Shown in pieces: positions 54,106 through 64,000 of a stretch of DNA of 64,000 nt (position 1 is the stretch's first letter; each line of letters opens with the position of its first letter). The translations under genes and the position numbers were made by a program. The notes below the pieces were generated by a model. That model worked only from the letters and a program-made list of their open reading frames with translations, did not search any database and was not told where the DNA came from. The DNA comes from an uncultured Cyclobacteriaceae bacterium (GTDB taxonomy: Bacteria > Bacteroidota > Bacteroidia > Cytophagales > Cyclobacteriaceae), in NCBI GenBank assembly GCA_905479015.1, contig CAJQKV010000012.1, positions 81,523 to 145,522 of the forward strand. Direction: 5' to 3'.

Positions 54106-55431
54106 ATGAAAAGGATCACTTATTTTATTTTTCTACTTGCATCTCTGGCCTCCAATGCCCAGATAAAAGCGCTGGTAGGGGGAACTTTGATAGATGGATT
54201 TGGGTCAACGCCTATTTTGAATAGCGTCATCATCATTGATGGGACGCGTATTGCTGCCGTGGGTACAATAGAAAGTATTGAGATTCCTGCAAGCGCCGAA
54301 ATCATTTCGACCGAAGGCATGTCCGTTTTGCCTGGACTTTGGGATATGCATGTGCATTTGATGATCAATGGCCATGCGGATTATGCGTATTGGGATAAAA
54401 TTTATCCTCCCTTGTTCGAAAAAATAATCATGCCTTCTTCTGCAAAACAACTGCTGATGGCCGGGGTGACGAGTGCGCGAGATTTAGGAGGCCCCCTCAA
54501 GGAAAGTTTGGCAGTTAGAGATGCCATTAATAGGGGAGAGATACCCGGACCGACCATGTATATGAGTGGGCCATTTATTCAAAAGCAACCCTATCCCGGT
54601 ACTGAACAGTTTAGATGGGGCGTGGATGGCCCCAAAGATGCTCGGGCCAAAGTAAAAGAACTTGTCGATGCGGGGGTAGACTGTATTAAGCTCATAGATC
54701 AAGACCAGATGACCGATGAAGAAATATTCGCTATTGTGGACGAGGCGCACAAAGGAGGACTGACGGTAGTCGCTCACAGTCATCGACCCGAAGAAATTAG
54801 AAAAGGGTTGAAAGCAGGGGTCGATTGCTTTGAGCATACAGGATTATCTTCAGCTCCTGAATATCCAGAAGATATATTGAGTGCCATTAAGGAAAGAACC
54901 GCCCAAATGAATTTAGGGCCCTTGTATTGGACTCCTACAGTAGAAGGACTGTACAATTATGAAGCCTTGAGAGATAATCCAGAGATATTAGATGGAGATA
55001 ATTGGCATCTGGGATTGCCGGACTCGGTCGTACTAGACATTAGAAATTCATTTGCACATCCAGATCGATTGCCTTATTTTCAAATGACACCCATGCGAAG
55101 ACCTACTTTAGAAAAGAAAGTGAATCAACTCAAAGAGGCAGGTGTCGTTTTGATGATTGGTACCGATAGTGGCATCCCTATGAAATTCCATATCCAATCT
55201 ACCTGGAATGAATTAGATGTATGGGTCAATGAATTTGGTTTTGATCCGATTTATACCATTAAGGCGGCTACCTATTGGCCGGCTAAGATGATGGGGGTTG
55301 AAGCTGATTACGGCACCATCAGTGAAGGTAAATTTGCAGATATCATTGCTGTTAAGGGAGATGTGTTGCGTCATATTAGTCTGCTTCAAAGAGTTGACCT
55401 AGTGATCAAGCATGGCAGACAAGTCAAATAG
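54106..55431 (+). CDS. Secreted amidohydrolase family protein
   Basis: This protein of 441 residues starts at ATG 54106 (MKRITYF); two ATGs just upstream are less likely because they put eight residues before the signal peptide. Signal: hydrophobic residues 4-14, cleavage after SNA. Metal-site motifs are complete: HVHL (DMHVHL), Lys in DCIKLIDQD, His in VVAHSHR, His in CFEHTG, and Asp in IGTDSGIP. It is an imidazolonepropionase/prolidase-like secreted amidohydrolase. Its natural substrate may be a peptide or a cyclic amide. Confidence 0.9.
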   Translation: MKRITYFIFLLASLASNAQIKALVGGTLIDGFGSTPILNSVIIIDGTRIAAVGTIESIEIPASAEIISTEGMSVLPGLWDMHVHLMINGHADYAYWDKIYPPLFEKIIMPSSAKQLLMAGVTSARDLGGPLKESLAVRDAINRGEIPGPTMYMSGPFIQKQPYPGTEQFRWGVDGPKDARAKVKELVDAGVDCIKLIDQDQMTDEEIFAIVDEAHKGGLTVVAHSHRPEEIRKGLKAGVDCFEHTGLSSAPEYPEDILSAIKERTAQMNLGPLYWTPTVEGLYNYEALRDNPEILDGDNWHLGLPDSVVLDIRNSFAHPDRLPYFQMTPMRRPTLEKKVNQLKEAGVVLMIGTDSGIPMKFHIQSTWNELDVWVNEFGFDPIYTIKAATYWPAKMMGVEADYGTISEGKFADIIAVKGDVLRHISLLQRVDLVIKHGRQVK

Positions 55432-55527
55432 ATTACTCTACATCATACGATTTCAAATACTAAAAAACAGTAAATACTTTTAGTAATATAATAATCAAAT
55501 GTATTTAAATCTTATCGTTTTTGATTC

Positions 55528-55535
55528 TAGTTTTG
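55528..55535 (+). promoter_or_regulatory. Candidate -7 promoter box
   Basis: TAGTTTTG matches TAnnTTTG. It would start a transcript about 40 bases before the ATG at 55581 and lies after the TTG that begins the longer reading frame, so it supports the later start. Confidence 0.4.
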
Positions 55536-55580
55536 CGTCATTCAATCAGCTATATTACGCCATTCAAACAATCTCTTTCT

Positions 55581-56021
55581 ATGCTCAGAGCCGTAAATTT
55601 CGTTAGATTACTGTCTATAGTGATTTTCTTAGGGACTTTAAGTCTGGTGTATGCCTATTTAGATCCTGTAGTAAGTTTTTCCTTAGAGACCGATACGCCT
55701 ACCCTGCACCGAACAGATTTTTTTTATCTGGGCGCGTTGATCTTTTTGGTGATCAATATTTTTCTGTGGTTGTTGATTAAGATCGTAGCACCTAAAATAG
55801 CGCAACGATTTGGAATCCTTTCGGCCGGTTGGTTTGCAGCGCTTCCCGTCGTAGTCAATTTTTATATCTGTTTTCTGATAGGATTTCTTGGAGCACTCAA
55901 CAATACGTCAAGTCTTCAGCTTTCGAGTTATGCCTATTTAAATTATTTAGGTCCGATATTATTGACGATTTGGATGGTATTGGCAATTTATTTTATGTCT
56001 ACCAAAAAATCATTAGACTAA
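55581..56021 (+). CDS. Four-helix integral membrane protein of unknown function
   Basis: This 146-residue protein starts at ATG 55581 (MLRAVNFVRLL). Four transmembrane helices lie at about 9-27, 48-70, 83-104 and 119-138. The loop after helix 1 is acidic (YLDPVVSFSLETDTPTLHRTD). No motif identifies a family. It ends 143 bases before parE and may share a transcript with it, but the promoter of parE is not visible. Confidence 0.75.
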   Translation: MLRAVNFVRLLSIVIFLGTLSLVYAYLDPVVSFSLETDTPTLHRTDFFYLGALIFLVINIFLWLLIKIVAPKIAQRFGILSAGWFAALPVVVNFYICFLIGFLGALNNTSSLQLSSYAYLNYLGPILLTIWMVLAIYFMSTKKSLD

Positions 56022-56164
56022 TTAAATACTTGTAATTCAACACTTTGATTATATTTATTTAAATAATAGGTCGAATGTAAAGCAAATATTTTTTAACAAT
56101 ACCTGCTTTTTTTTTTATAATTTCCCACTTGGTTACAGCGATCCAACATATTCAATTATTATAA

Positions 56165-58060
56165 ATGGCAACAGGTAATTCTAACTACACCGAAGAAAGT
56201 ATAAAGTCCTTAGACTGGAAAGAACACATCCGACTGCGTCCGGGGATGTACATCGGAAAGTTGGGAGATGGTTCTGCGCATGATGACGGGATCTATGTAT
56301 TGGTCAAGGAAATCATAGACAATTGTATAGATGAGCACATGATGGGCTTTGGTAAGACCATTGATATCAAGGTCAGTGATCATAAAGTTAAAATTAGAGA
56401 TTACGGTAGGGGTATTCCTTTAGGAAAAGTTATTGATTGCGTTTCTAAGATCAATACAGGAGGCAAATATGATTCTGGAGCCTTTCAAAAATCAGTGGGC
56501 CTCAACGGAGTAGGTACCAAGGCGGTAAATGCCTTATCTAGTTATTTTAAGGTGCAGTCTTTTCGTGAAGGTAAGACCAAAATGGCTGAATTTAATCAAG
56601 GAGAGGTTACCTCTGATGCTCAGGTAGTCAGTACTTCAGACCGAAATGGGACTTACATCACTTTTGAGCCAGACAATGTCATTTTCAAAAACTTTCATTT
56701 TATTCCTGATTATTTAGACAATCTCATTTGGAATTATGCGTACTTGAATGCGGGGTTGACGCTTGTGCTCAACGGTAAAAAATACCATTCAGAGCATGGC
56801 TTGTTAGATCTTTTGCGGCGTAAGACCGATGAAGAAAACATCAGATATCCCATCATGCATATGAAGGGAGAGGATATTGAAGTTACCTTGACCCATTCAA
56901 ATCAATATGGAGAAGAATATTACTCCTTTGTGAATGGCCAATATACTACCCAAGGGGGGACACATCTGGCGGCTTTTAGAGAATCTGTTGTCAAGACGGT
57001 CAGAGAATTTTTTAAAAAAGATTTTGATGCGGCAGATATCAGGGCAAGTATCGTCGCTGCGATCGCAATCAGGGTTCAAGAGCCGGTATTTGAGTCTCAG
57101 ACCAAGACCAAATTAGGTTCTCAAAATTTGGGGCCAGAAGGACCTACGATGCGAACCTTCGTCAATGACTTTATTAAAAAGGAATTAGATAACTACTTGC
57201 ATCAAAACAGCGAATCAGCAGCATTGTTGTTAAAACGTATTTTGCAATCTGAGCGCGAGCGAAAGGAGATAGCGGGGATAAAAAAATTGGCAAACGATCG
57301 GGCCAAAAAAGCCAATCTACACAACAAAAAGCTTAGAGATTGTCGGGTACACCTCAATGATAAGAAATTGGCCGAAGAGCGCCGCAATGACAGCATGATC
57401 TTCATTACAGAGGGAGACTCAGCCAGTGGATCCATTACCAAGACCCGAGATGTACAAACTCAGGCCGTTTTTAGTTTGAGAGGTAAGCCTTTTAATTGCT
57501 ATGCCCACACCAAAAAGGTCGTGTATGAAAATGAAGAATTTAATTTATTACAGCATGCCCTGAATATTGAAGATGGTCTGGAAGGATTACGGTACAAGAA
57601 AATCATCATCGCTACCGATGCGGATGTTGATGGAATGCACATCCGTTTGCTTTTGTTGACTTATTTTTTGCAGTTTTTTCCTGAATTGGTCAGAAACGGG
57701 CATGTATTTATTTTGGATACACCCCTTTTTCGCATCAGAAATAAAAAAGAAACGTTTTATTGTTATGATGAGTTGGAACGTCAAACTGCTATAAATAAAT
57801 TGGGAAAAAATGCAGAAATCACTCGATTTAAAGGTTTGGGTGAAATTTCACCTAATGAATTTGCAGCTTTTATTGGAGAAGACATACGTCTTGAACCCGT
57901 TATTTTGAGAAAGGAAACTAAAATCAAAGATTTATTGTCTTTTTATATGGGAAAAAACACGCCAGATCGACAGCAGTTTATCATCAATAAACTCAGGGTG
58001 GAGAAAGATTTGATTCATGAAGAAAAGGCAATAATTTTAGAGGAACATGATAATGCATAA
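56165..58060 (+). CDS. parE: DNA topoisomerase IV subunit B (ParE-type)
   Basis: This 631-residue type IIA topoisomerase ATPase subunit has a GHKL ATPase ([10 protein letters not shown] near 27-36, [21 protein letters not shown]), a transducer domain, then the TOPRIM domain with [12 protein letters not shown] and the metal-binding DADVDGMHI. The C-terminal end is short, as in ParE of Bacteroidota, with no GyrB insert. It pairs with ParC 1.3 kb downstream; the lipase-like gene between them overlaps its 3' end by 14 bases. The enzyme decatenates daughter chromosomes. Confidence 0.93.
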   Translation: MATGNSNYTEESIKSLDWKEHIRLRPGMYIGKLGDGSAHDDGIYVLVKEIIDNCIDEHMMGFGKTIDIKVSDHKVKIRDYGRGIPLGKVIDCVSKINTGGKYDSGAFQKSVGLNGVGTKAVNALSSYFKVQSFREGKTKMAEFNQGEVTSDAQVVSTSDRNGTYITFEPDNVIFKNFHFIPDYLDNLIWNYAYLNAGLTLVLNGKKYHSEHGLLDLLRRKTDEENIRYPIMHMKGEDIEVTLTHSNQYGEEYYSFVNGQYTTQGGTHLAAFRESVVKTVREFFKKDFDAADIRASIVAAIAIRVQEPVFESQTKTKLGSQNLGPEGPTMRTFVNDFIKKELDNYLHQNSESAALLLKRILQSERERKEIAGIKKLANDRAKKANLHNKKLRDCRVHLNDKKLAEERRNDSMIFITEGDSASGSITKTRDVQTQAVFSLRGKPFNCYAHTKKVVYENEEFNLLQHALNIEDGLEGLRYKKIIIATDADVDGMHIRLLLLTYFLQFFPELVRNGHVFILDTPLFRIRNKKETFYCYDELERQTAINKLGKNAEITRFKGLGEISPNEFAAFIGEDIRLEPVILRKETKIKDLLSFYMGKNTPDRQQFIINKLRVEKDLIHEEKAIILEEHDNA

Positions 58061-59291
58061 AAAATTAGTACCTATTATTTTTTGGAATTTGTTATTGTTA
58101 ACAGGTTTATTTTTGACCTCATGTGACAACGACGAGGCATTGATTGGACTGCAGGAAGAAGATAAAATACTTGTTCGATTGATCTCAGCAGATAAAATGA
58201 GTAAACCAACGGTTGCTAATGTAAAAAGTTTAATTAGCTCTAGTGGCCTAGATTTCCCAATTACTCAAATGCAATATGATGTTCAAATATGGAAAATAAC
58301 TTATGAGACATTATACAAGGGATCTAATATCGTTGCTTCTGGCATGGCATACATACCTCTTGGTGATGGAGAGGAATTTAGTTATTTAGCATTTGCTCAT
58401 ACCACTATTGCAGCCAATAATCAGGCTCCAAGTGAATTGTCAATGGCGGATATACAAACGTTTTTATACGCAGCGATGGCTTCAACAGGACTGATCACAG
58501 TGGTACCCGATCTCATCGGATTTGGTAGTTCTAAGGAGATCATGCACCCTTATTATGTTGAGGAAATGTCTTCGTTAGTAGTTTTTGACGAACTAAGGGC
58601 AGTAAGAGAATTGCTAAAACAAGAAGAAATCAGCTCGGATGGAGAGTTATATTTAAGCGGTTACTCTGGGGGTGGGTATGTGACGATGGCCACACAAAAA
58701 TACATAGAAGAGCACGATCTTGAATATTTTGATCTGAAAGCGTCTTTTCCAGCAGCAGGGGGTTATGAAATGAAAGGAGTTCGTGATTTTTTCTTTGACC
58801 AAGAAGTATATGAACCCCCTTATTTCATGGCTTATATTGCAGAATCTTACCGAACGTATTACGATTATGATACGGCCTGGGCGCAACAAATTTTTAATGA
58901 ACCCTACGCACAACGAATCATAAATATTTTTGATGGCCTTTCTGATGGATCTCAAATAAACAGTCAGTTGAATGATACCTTGGCTGTATTAATTTCACCC
59001 GAATTTTTATCAGATCCCGACAATGAAAAATTCTCAGAAATTTCTCAACTTTTTGATCAAAACAGTTTGTTGGATTGGATACCAGAGATTTCCATATACT
59101 TGTATCACGGAGATGCTGACATAACGGTCCCTTATCAAAATACAGTCGATACTTATGATGCCTTCTTGGCTTCCGGATCTCCACCTGAGATCATTACATT
59201 GACCACTTTTGAAGGCGCAGATCATTATACGGGTTTCGTCCCGTATTTAGAAAGCTTTATGAATACAATTATGAAACTTGAGGGGAAATAA
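58047..59291 (+). CDS. Lipoprotein alpha/beta hydrolase (secretory lipase-like)
   Basis: This 414-residue lipoprotein has Cys26 in LFLTSC (start ATG 58047; an ATG two codons later is possible). The nucleophile elbow is SGYSGGGY, with Ser near 212, the acid in [11 protein letters not shown], and the histidine in EGADHYTG. Relatives include secretory lipases and peptidase-like hydrolases of about 400 residues. It overlaps the parE stop by 14 bases and ends 34 bases before parC, so it must be read through as part of the topoisomerase operon, an unusual place for a secreted enzyme. Confidence 0.85.
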   Translation: MIMHKKLVPIIFWNLLLLTGLFLTSCDNDEALIGLQEEDKILVRLISADKMSKPTVANVKSLISSSGLDFPITQMQYDVQIWKITYETLYKGSNIVASGMAYIPLGDGEEFSYLAFAHTTIAANNQAPSELSMADIQTFLYAAMASTGLITVVPDLIGFGSSKEIMHPYYVEEMSSLVVFDELRAVRELLKQEEISSDGELYLSGYSGGGYVTMATQKYIEEHDLEYFDLKASFPAAGGYEMKGVRDFFFDQEVYEPPYFMAYIAESYRTYYDYDTAWAQQIFNEPYAQRIINIFDGLSDGSQINSQLNDTLAVLISPEFLSDPDNEKFSEISQLFDQNSLLDWIPEISIYLYHGDADITVPYQNTVDTYDAFLASGSPPEIITLTTFEGADHYTGFVPYLESFMNTIMKLEGK

Positions 59292-59325
59292 GTGAGCAAT
59301 GATGTGAATAGAATGATTAAGAATT

Positions 59326-61908
59326 ATGAATGATGATTTAAAGGAAGATGAGATTCACGAAGTACTTCCCGTCACAGGGATGTATGAAAATTGGTTTCTT
59401 GATTATGCTTCTTATGTAATTCTTGAAAGAGCCGTTCCTGCCATAGAAGATGGCTTAAAACCTGTGCAAAGAAGAATTTTGCATGCCATGAAAGAATTAG
59501 ATGACGGTCGCTTCAACAAGGTGGCCAACATCATCGGAACGACCATGCAATTCCATCCTCACGGAGACGCCTCCATCGCAGATGCGATTGTAAACCTAGG
59601 CCAAAAGGATCTATTGATTGAAATGCAAGGCAACTGGGGCGATGTGCGTACTGGCGATGGTGCTGCAGCTTCTCGGTACATTGAGGCACGCTTGTCAAAA
59701 TTTGCCTTAGATGTCATTTTTAATGCGCAAACCACGGTTTGGCAGCTATCTTATGATGGTCGTAAAAAAGAACCCGTCACCTTTCCCGTAAAGTTTCCTT
59801 TATTGCTTTCTCAAGGGGTAGAAGGTATTGCCGTCGGACTTTCAACCAAAATGTTGCCACATAATTTTGTGGAGTTGCTCCATGGCTGTATCAATATTCT
59901 AAAAGGAAGATCCGTAAAGCTATTTCCTGATTTTCAAACGGGAGGAAAAATAGATGTAACCGATTACAATGATGGACACAGGGGAGGTAAAGTACGCGTC
60001 AGAGCCATCATCGAAGAGGAAGACAGCAAGACTCTATTGATCAAAGAAATCCCTTATGGGACGACGACTTCATCACTGATTGACTCCATTGTTAAGGCCA
60101 ATGATAAAGGGAAAATAAAAATCAAACAAGTCATTGATAATACTGCTGCTGAAATAGAAATTAAAATTATATTGGCCAGTGGTGTGTCCCCCAATATCAC
60201 GGTTGATGCTTTATATGCCTTTACGGATTGTGAGGTGTCTATTTCACCCAATGCCTGTATCATCATCGCAGATAAGCCCCATTTTGTTGGAATTAAAGAA
60301 ATCCTTAAACACAGTGTGGATCAAACGGGAGATCTTTTGAAGCAGGAGTTAGAAATACGTAAAAATGAGCTCCTCGAAAAGATTTTATTTTCTTCTCTTG
60401 AAAAAATATTTATTGAAAACAAGATCTACAGGGATATTGAAGAAGCTGAAACATGGGAAGCCGTACTTCAAGCGATTGATCAGGGTTTAACTCCCTTTAA
60501 ATCAGATTTTTATCGCCAGATCACTGAGGAAGATTTGGTTCGTTTGACGGAGATCAAAATCAAGAGAATTTCAAAGTTTGATGCTTTTAAGGCAGATGAG
60601 TTGATGAATAAGCTTCAAGAGGAACTCAAGCAAACGCTTCACGACCTCGACCATTTGACTGAATTTACGATCTCGTATTATCAGCGGTTGCTCGAAAAAT
60701 ATGGTAAAGGGAAGGAGCGAAAGACTGAAATCGCGAATTTTGATACGATTAAAGCAGCTTTTGTAGCGGCCAATAATGCCAAGCTTTATGTAAATAGGGA
60801 GGAAGGCTTTATTGGGATGGGTCTTAGAAAAGACGAATTCATAGGTGAATGCTCGGATATTGACGAAGTCATTGTGTTTAGAAATGATGGTGTCTGTGTG
60901 GTTACCCGCATTCAAGATAAAGTTTTTGTGGGCAAAGACATCATCCATGTGGACGTATACAAGAAAGGTGACGAGCGTATGGTGTACAATATGATCTATA
61001 AAGACGGATCTTCAGGTAGATCCATGATCAAGCGATTTAATATACTGAGTGTAACCCGAGACAAGGAATACCGTTTGGCCAAAGAAGCCAAAGGATCTAA
61101 AGTATTGTATTTCACGGCCAATTCGAATGGAGAGGCGGAGGTAGTTACCGTACATTTGACTGCGGCGAGTACGGCGAGAAAGAAACTTATTGATGTTGAT
61201 TTTGCAGATTATGAAATCAAAGGTCGCTTGGCTTCCGGAAATATAGTGACTAAGTATCCTGTCAGAAAAGTGCAGCTGAAAACGGCAGGGGCATCTACTT
61301 TGGGTGGACTAGATATTTGGTATGATGAAGTGATTGGTCGTTTAAATACGGACGATCGGGGTCTTCATTTGGGTAATTTCAAAGCAGAAGATTTGATCAT
61401 TGTTTTTTATCATGATGGTCATTATGAGTTGACCACATTTGAAATGAGTAATCGTTATGAGTCCAAAAACATATGTCACTTGACTAAATTTATACCTGAG
61501 GGTATCATCACAGGTATCTATCAGGAAGGTAGTACCAAAGCTTTTTTTATCAAAAGGTTTAAAGTCGAAACGGTTAAAACACAAAAACCTTTTTTCTTCA
61601 TTTCTGAGACTAAAAATTCAAAATTGTATTTTGCCAGTGATGCCCTAAAAGTAGAAGCATCTGTGACGTATAAGGAGAAAAACAAAAAGTTACAGAAAAT
61701 TTTAAATTTGGATAGTTTAATAGATGTCAAAGGCTGGAAAGCCTTGGGAAATAAATTTCCTTTACAAAATGTAGTCAAGATTGAATCAGTTTCTGGTGTT
61801 AAGGAGGTCGAGGCTCAAGACCCTGAAAAAGAAGATATTGCCTTGTTAAAATCTTTTATTCAAGAGGAGGTAGAGCGTGAGGACAATCAAATAGGGCTGT
61901 TTGATTAA
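59326..61908 (+). CDS. parC: DNA topoisomerase IV subunit A (ParC-type)
   Basis: This 860-residue breakage-reunion subunit has the active-site Tyr118 in AASRYIEARL (Arg117-Tyr118), the helix-turn-helix region with GLKPVQRRILHAM (43-55) and HPHGDASI (78-85), a coiled-coil tower (about 340-470), and a C-terminal beta-pinwheel (500-860) without a clear GyrA box, as expected for ParC. It ends with an acidic tail (ERED). It is expressed from the parE-lipase-parC unit. Confidence 0.93.
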   Translation: MNDDLKEDEIHEVLPVTGMYENWFLDYASYVILERAVPAIEDGLKPVQRRILHAMKELDDGRFNKVANIIGTTMQFHPHGDASIADAIVNLGQKDLLIEMQGNWGDVRTGDGAAASRYIEARLSKFALDVIFNAQTTVWQLSYDGRKKEPVTFPVKFPLLLSQGVEGIAVGLSTKMLPHNFVELLHGCINILKGRSVKLFPDFQTGGKIDVTDYNDGHRGGKVRVRAIIEEEDSKTLLIKEIPYGTTTSSLIDSIVKANDKGKIKIKQVIDNTAAEIEIKIILASGVSPNITVDALYAFTDCEVSISPNACIIIADKPHFVGIKEILKHSVDQTGDLLKQELEIRKNELLEKILFSSLEKIFIENKIYRDIEEAETWEAVLQAIDQGLTPFKSDFYRQITEEDLVRLTEIKIKRISKFDAFKADELMNKLQEELKQTLHDLDHLTEFTISYYQRLLEKYGKGKERKTEIANFDTIKAAFVAANNAKLYVNREEGFIGMGLRKDEFIGECSDIDEVIVFRNDGVCVVTRIQDKVFVGKDIIHVDVYKKGDERMVYNMIYKDGSSGRSMIKRFNILSVTRDKEYRLAKEAKGSKVLYFTANSNGEAEVVTVHLTAASTARKKLIDVDFADYEIKGRLASGNIVTKYPVRKVQLKTAGASTLGGLDIWYDEVIGRLNTDDRGLHLGNFKAEDLIIVFYHDGHYELTTFEMSNRYESKNICHLTKFIPEGIITGIYQEGSTKAFFIKRFKVETVKTQKPFFFISETKNSKLYFASDALKVEASVTYKEKNKKLQKILNLDSLIDVKGWKALGNKFPLQNVVKIESVSGVKEVEAQDPEKEDIALLKSFIQEEVEREDNQIGLFD

Positions 61909-61943
61909 GGTCCTTTCCAAGACGCATCTAATTATAAATACTT

Positions 61944-61951
61944 TAACTTTG
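61944..61951 (+). promoter_or_regulatory. Candidate -7 promoter box of the SanA-like gene
   Basis: TAACTTTG matches TAnnTTTG 30 bases before the GTG start at 61981. The -33 region is weak. Confidence 0.4.
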
Positions 61952-61980
61952 TTGAGGAAGGTCAAACAGATTAGGCGGTT

Positions 61981-62613
61981 GTGAAGAAATGGTTTAAACG
62001 GATGTTTATTTCTTTGGGCTTTGGATTTTTATCCATACTATCTCTCAATATTTGGATTTTAGTCAGTACGTCCGATCAAATATTCAAAGACGATACTTTG
62101 CCACCTGCCCAAAGGGTGGGCTTAGTACTCGGAACTTCCCGGTTTACCACTAAGGGTGTCAAAAATGAATTCTTTGAAGAGCGGATGGATGCGGCCGCCG
62201 AGCTTTTTGAGCGTGGCATTATAAAGCATATCTTAGTCAGTGGCGACAATAGGAGTATATACTACAACGAGCCTCGGGACATGCTTAACGCTTTGAAAGA
62301 AAGGGGTATTCCTGAATCAGCGGTTACTTTAGATTATGCCGGATTGCGAACTTTAGATTCGGTAGTGCGTTGCGCACAGATATTTGGACAAAATAATTTC
62401 ATTATCATTACCCAAGAATTTCATTTGTATAGGGCGCTGTTTATAGCGAATTATCATGAGTTAAAGGCCTATGGGTTTTCCCCAAAATCTTCCAGGACAA
62501 CGGTACCCACAAAAGTGAGAATGCGAGAACTCATCGCACGTGTTTTGGCAGTTTTAGATCTTTATGTTTGGAACAAAAAGCCTGAAATTATGGGTAAAGA
62601 AAGCCCTATTTGA
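61981..62613 (+). CDS. SanA/YdcF-like DUF218 protein
   Basis: This 210-residue membrane-anchored protein starts with GTG (an ATG at 62002 would cut the basic N-terminus). One transmembrane helix (about 8-28) precedes a periplasmic DUF218 domain with GLVLGTSRF, SGDNRSIYYNEPRDMLNAL and DYAGLRTLDSVVRC, the SanA signature. SanA in enterobacteria affects envelope barrier and vancomycin sensitivity at high temperature; its biochemical role is unknown. Confidence 0.88.
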   Translation: MKKWFKRMFISLGFGFLSILSLNIWILVSTSDQIFKDDTLPPAQRVGLVLGTSRFTTKGVKNEFFEERMDAAAELFERGIIKHILVSGDNRSIYYNEPRDMLNALKERGIPESAVTLDYAGLRTLDSVVRCAQIFGQNNFIIITQEFHLYRALFIANYHELKAYGFSPKSSRTTVPTKVRMRELIARVLAVLDLYVWNKKPEIMGKESPI

Positions 62614-62653
62614 AAAATGAGCCATGAAAAAATAAGTTTTTAATTGAAAATTA

Positions 62654-62682
62654 TTGGGGAGCTATTTTTTGATGTATTTTCG
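62654..62682 (+). promoter_or_regulatory. Candidate promoter of the TerB-like gene
   Basis: TTG (62654-62656), 18 bases, TATTTTCG (62675-62682), one base off TAnnTTTG. It would give a leader of about 22 bases before the ATG at 62710. Confidence 0.35.
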
Positions 62683-62709
62683 CAATGATAAAAAAGGATA
62701 AACAACAGC

Positions 62710-63171
62710 ATGTTAAAGGAATTTGAAGAATTACGTGAGGATGAAATTGATTTGATGTTGAGTGTTCCTATTCTCGTCTCTGTTTTGATTGCCGGTGCAG
62801 ATGGCGACATTGATCAGAAAGAGAAGAAAGAGGCCATTTTATTGGCACATACCAAGCAGCATCATGTGACCAAGCAGCTGGCCGGCTATTATAAACTGGT
62901 AGGACAAAATTTTGAGGAAAAACTACTTACTTGTATTGCGAAAACATCGGATGATTTAGATATAAGGAATGGAGATCTTACCCAAGAATTGAGAAAATTA
63001 AATTTAATTTTACCCAAACTGGATAAGCATTTTGCGATTAAATTTTATGATAGTATCGAAGATTGGGCCAAGCGGATCGCAGAGGCCTCCGGAGGTATTA
63101 TGGGTTACATGTCGGTAACGTATGAGGAGGCTAAATTATTAACCCTGAAAATGATTCGTTCTCCTCAATAA
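62710..63171 (+). CDS. TerB-like helical protein
   Basis: This 153-residue all-helical protein has a segment AGADGDIDQKEKKEAI (29-44) that matches the conserved aspartate-rich first helix of TerB-type domains, which bind metal and occur in tellurite-resistance and stress proteins. No ter gene is nearby. No signal peptide or membrane helix. Function unknown. Confidence 0.65.
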   Translation: MLKEFEELREDEIDLMLSVPILVSVLIAGADGDIDQKEKKEAILLAHTKQHHVTKQLAGYYKLVGQNFEEKLLTCIAKTSDDLDIRNGDLTQELRKLNLILPKLDKHFAIKFYDSIEDWAKRIAEASGGIMGYMSVTYEEAKLLTLKMIRSPQ

Positions 63172-63233
63172 ACAGCAATCATCTATTGTTCACATCAAAA
63201 TTAGAAGGTTTATGCTTAACGTGAATAAAGTAT

Positions 63234-63782
63234 ATGCATCCCGCAGCTAGATCTTCCGTTCTTAGGCCCTTCAGATTGCTTATGCTGATGTGGCTTTTTT
63301 TTTCGGTAAGCTTCTTTTTTAATATTGATTTTGGATTTCTAGGCATCTTACCTAGGAGTTATTTCGGTCTCATTGGAATATTTACAGGTCCATTGGTTCA
63401 TGGAAATTTGAATCATATCTCCTCCAACTCAGTACCCGTATTATTTTTAGGGACGATTCTTTATTTTTTTTATCCCAAAATAGCCAACAGGATCTTTCTT
63501 CAATGTTATTTTTTTACCAACATCTTAGTTTGGTTTTTTGGAAGAACTTTTCTTCATATTGGCGCGAGTGGCTTGATTTATGCGTTGGCTTTTTTTTTAA
63601 TCTCTATTGGTTTTTTTGAGGGTAAATTCAGAGCATTGATTATTTCTATCGCAGTTCTGGCTGTATATGGTAGTTTGATTTATACCGCTTTTGATTTCAA
63701 TCAAGCCGTCAGTTGGGAATCCCATTTATTTGGCGCCTTGGTGGGCTTCACATCCGCCTATACCCTTTCTAAGTATCCATAA
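63234..63782 (+). CDS. Rhomboid family intramembrane serine protease
   Basis: This 182-residue protein has five to six transmembrane helices. The catalytic serine is Ser112 in GASG and the histidine His164 in ESHLFGALVG; HGNLNHISSNS (56-66) supplies the oxyanion-loop residues. It is short for a rhomboid, but the core is complete. It cleaves single-pass membrane proteins; substrate unknown. Start ATG 63234. Confidence 0.88.
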   Translation: MHPAARSSVLRPFRLLMLMWLFFSVSFFFNIDFGFLGILPRSYFGLIGIFTGPLVHGNLNHISSNSVPVLFLGTILYFFYPKIANRIFLQCYFFTNILVWFFGRTFLHIGASGLIYALAFFLISIGFFEGKFRALIISIAVLAVYGSLIYTAFDFNQAVSWESHLFGALVGFTSAYTLSKYP

Positions 63783-64000
63783 TTAACTCATTCAAATTGT
63801 ATTAAGTTAGGCTTACTTGATATCACATGTCTATTTCATGCTCATGAATGTCTCGAAAAAGATGATGACTTCTATATAATTAATAACGGTGGGGTTTCCA
63901 TGGCCTGATAGTGCTGTACTCACGGGAGGCTCGGTCCTTTTATTTGGATATAATTTCTACATCAGAGGGTATCTAATCGACTTTAAGACTGTTGTTATTT
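63783..64000. other. Intergenic end of the window
   Basis: No gene, hairpin or repeat that I can support is visible in the last 218 bases. Confidence 0.4.

Noticed and set aside
60571..60948. Minus-strand frame of 125 codons within parC
   Set aside because: Shadow of parC, which has intact motifs throughout.
1..64000. CRISPR arrays, insertion sequences, integrases, phage modules
   Set aside because: No spaced direct repeats, transposase, integrase or phage structural genes were found on either strand.

Overview
The window is an ordinary chromosomal stretch from a member of the Bacteroidota, most likely a Cytophagales-type (Cyclobacteriaceae/Flammeovirgaceae-like) aerobe. Support comes from AT-rich DNA, several copies of the Bacteroidota promoter -7 box TAnnTTTG, a Bacteroidota-type putative porin next to lpxK, MiaE, the Nif3/zinc-ribbon gene pair, DUF6526, ParE/ParC-type topoisomerase subunits, CtaA, an azurin, and many lipoproteins and secreted proteins with Bacteroidota-style signals. 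I see no rRNA operon, CRISPR array, insertion sequence, integrase or phage module. One tRNA (Asp, anticodon GTC) is present.

Layout. 1-442 is non-coding and holds a perfect 38-bp palindrome upstream of a secreted BNR/sortilin-type beta-propeller protein (443-3565). On the minus strand, 3588-10221 is a complete six-gene ebo operon (eboA-B-C-D-E-F: EboA, TatD-like hydrolase, UbiA-like prenyltransferase, dehydroquinate-synthase-like protein, TIM-barrel EboE and a phosphatase-superfamily EboF). This conserved but biochemically unresolved system is linked in cyanobacteria to export of the scytonemin precursor. From 10390 to 13234 lie a lipoprotein cyclophilin, a hydroxypyruvate-isomerase-like TIM barrel, an alpha/beta hydrolase and VanZ. 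tRNA-Asp at 13518-13591 has a clear promoter and a bidirectional terminator. 13733-16030 is a lipid operon: accA, a patatin-like phospholipase and an acyltransferase. The Nif3/zinc-ribbon pair (minus) diverges from lpxK-porin-miaE (plus).

21561-33099 is mixed housekeeping: a secreted GATase-like protein, an FtsX-type permease, a BamE-like lipoprotein, an S9 peptidase with azurin, 3-hydroxyacyl-CoA dehydrogenase, class II aldolase, an SLC45-like MFS carrier, DUF6526, and an SDR/DUF2867 protein. 33488-33877 is a lone PAAR-like DUF4280 protein. 34072-46495 is a secreted-catabolism region: a penicillin-acylase-type hydrolase, two very large lipoproteins combining a PVC-type propeller, HEAT repeats and cytochrome c (the second also carrying an N-terminal DUF6807 domain), a Gfo/Idh/MocA oxidoreductase without the usual EKP lysine, and a dipeptide epimerase.

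46574-51642 holds heme A synthase and an RNA/DNA-handling group (CvfB, DEAD-box helicase, PIF1-like helicase, YwbE). 51792-54014 contains small, poorly known proteins: a one-TM acidic protein, a six-repeat 'septoil knot' secreted protein, a probable decayed small-protein gene, a MaoC hydratase and a CxxC mini-protein. The window ends with a secreted amidohydrolase, a four-TM membrane protein, parE and parC separated by a secreted lipase-like gene, a SanA/YdcF protein, a TerB-like protein and a rhomboid protease.

The best candidates for under-described biology are the ebo operon with its regulatory repeats, the DUF6807-propeller-HEAT-cytochrome fusion with its partner genes, the orphan DUF4280 gene, and the lipase between the topoisomerase IV genes.
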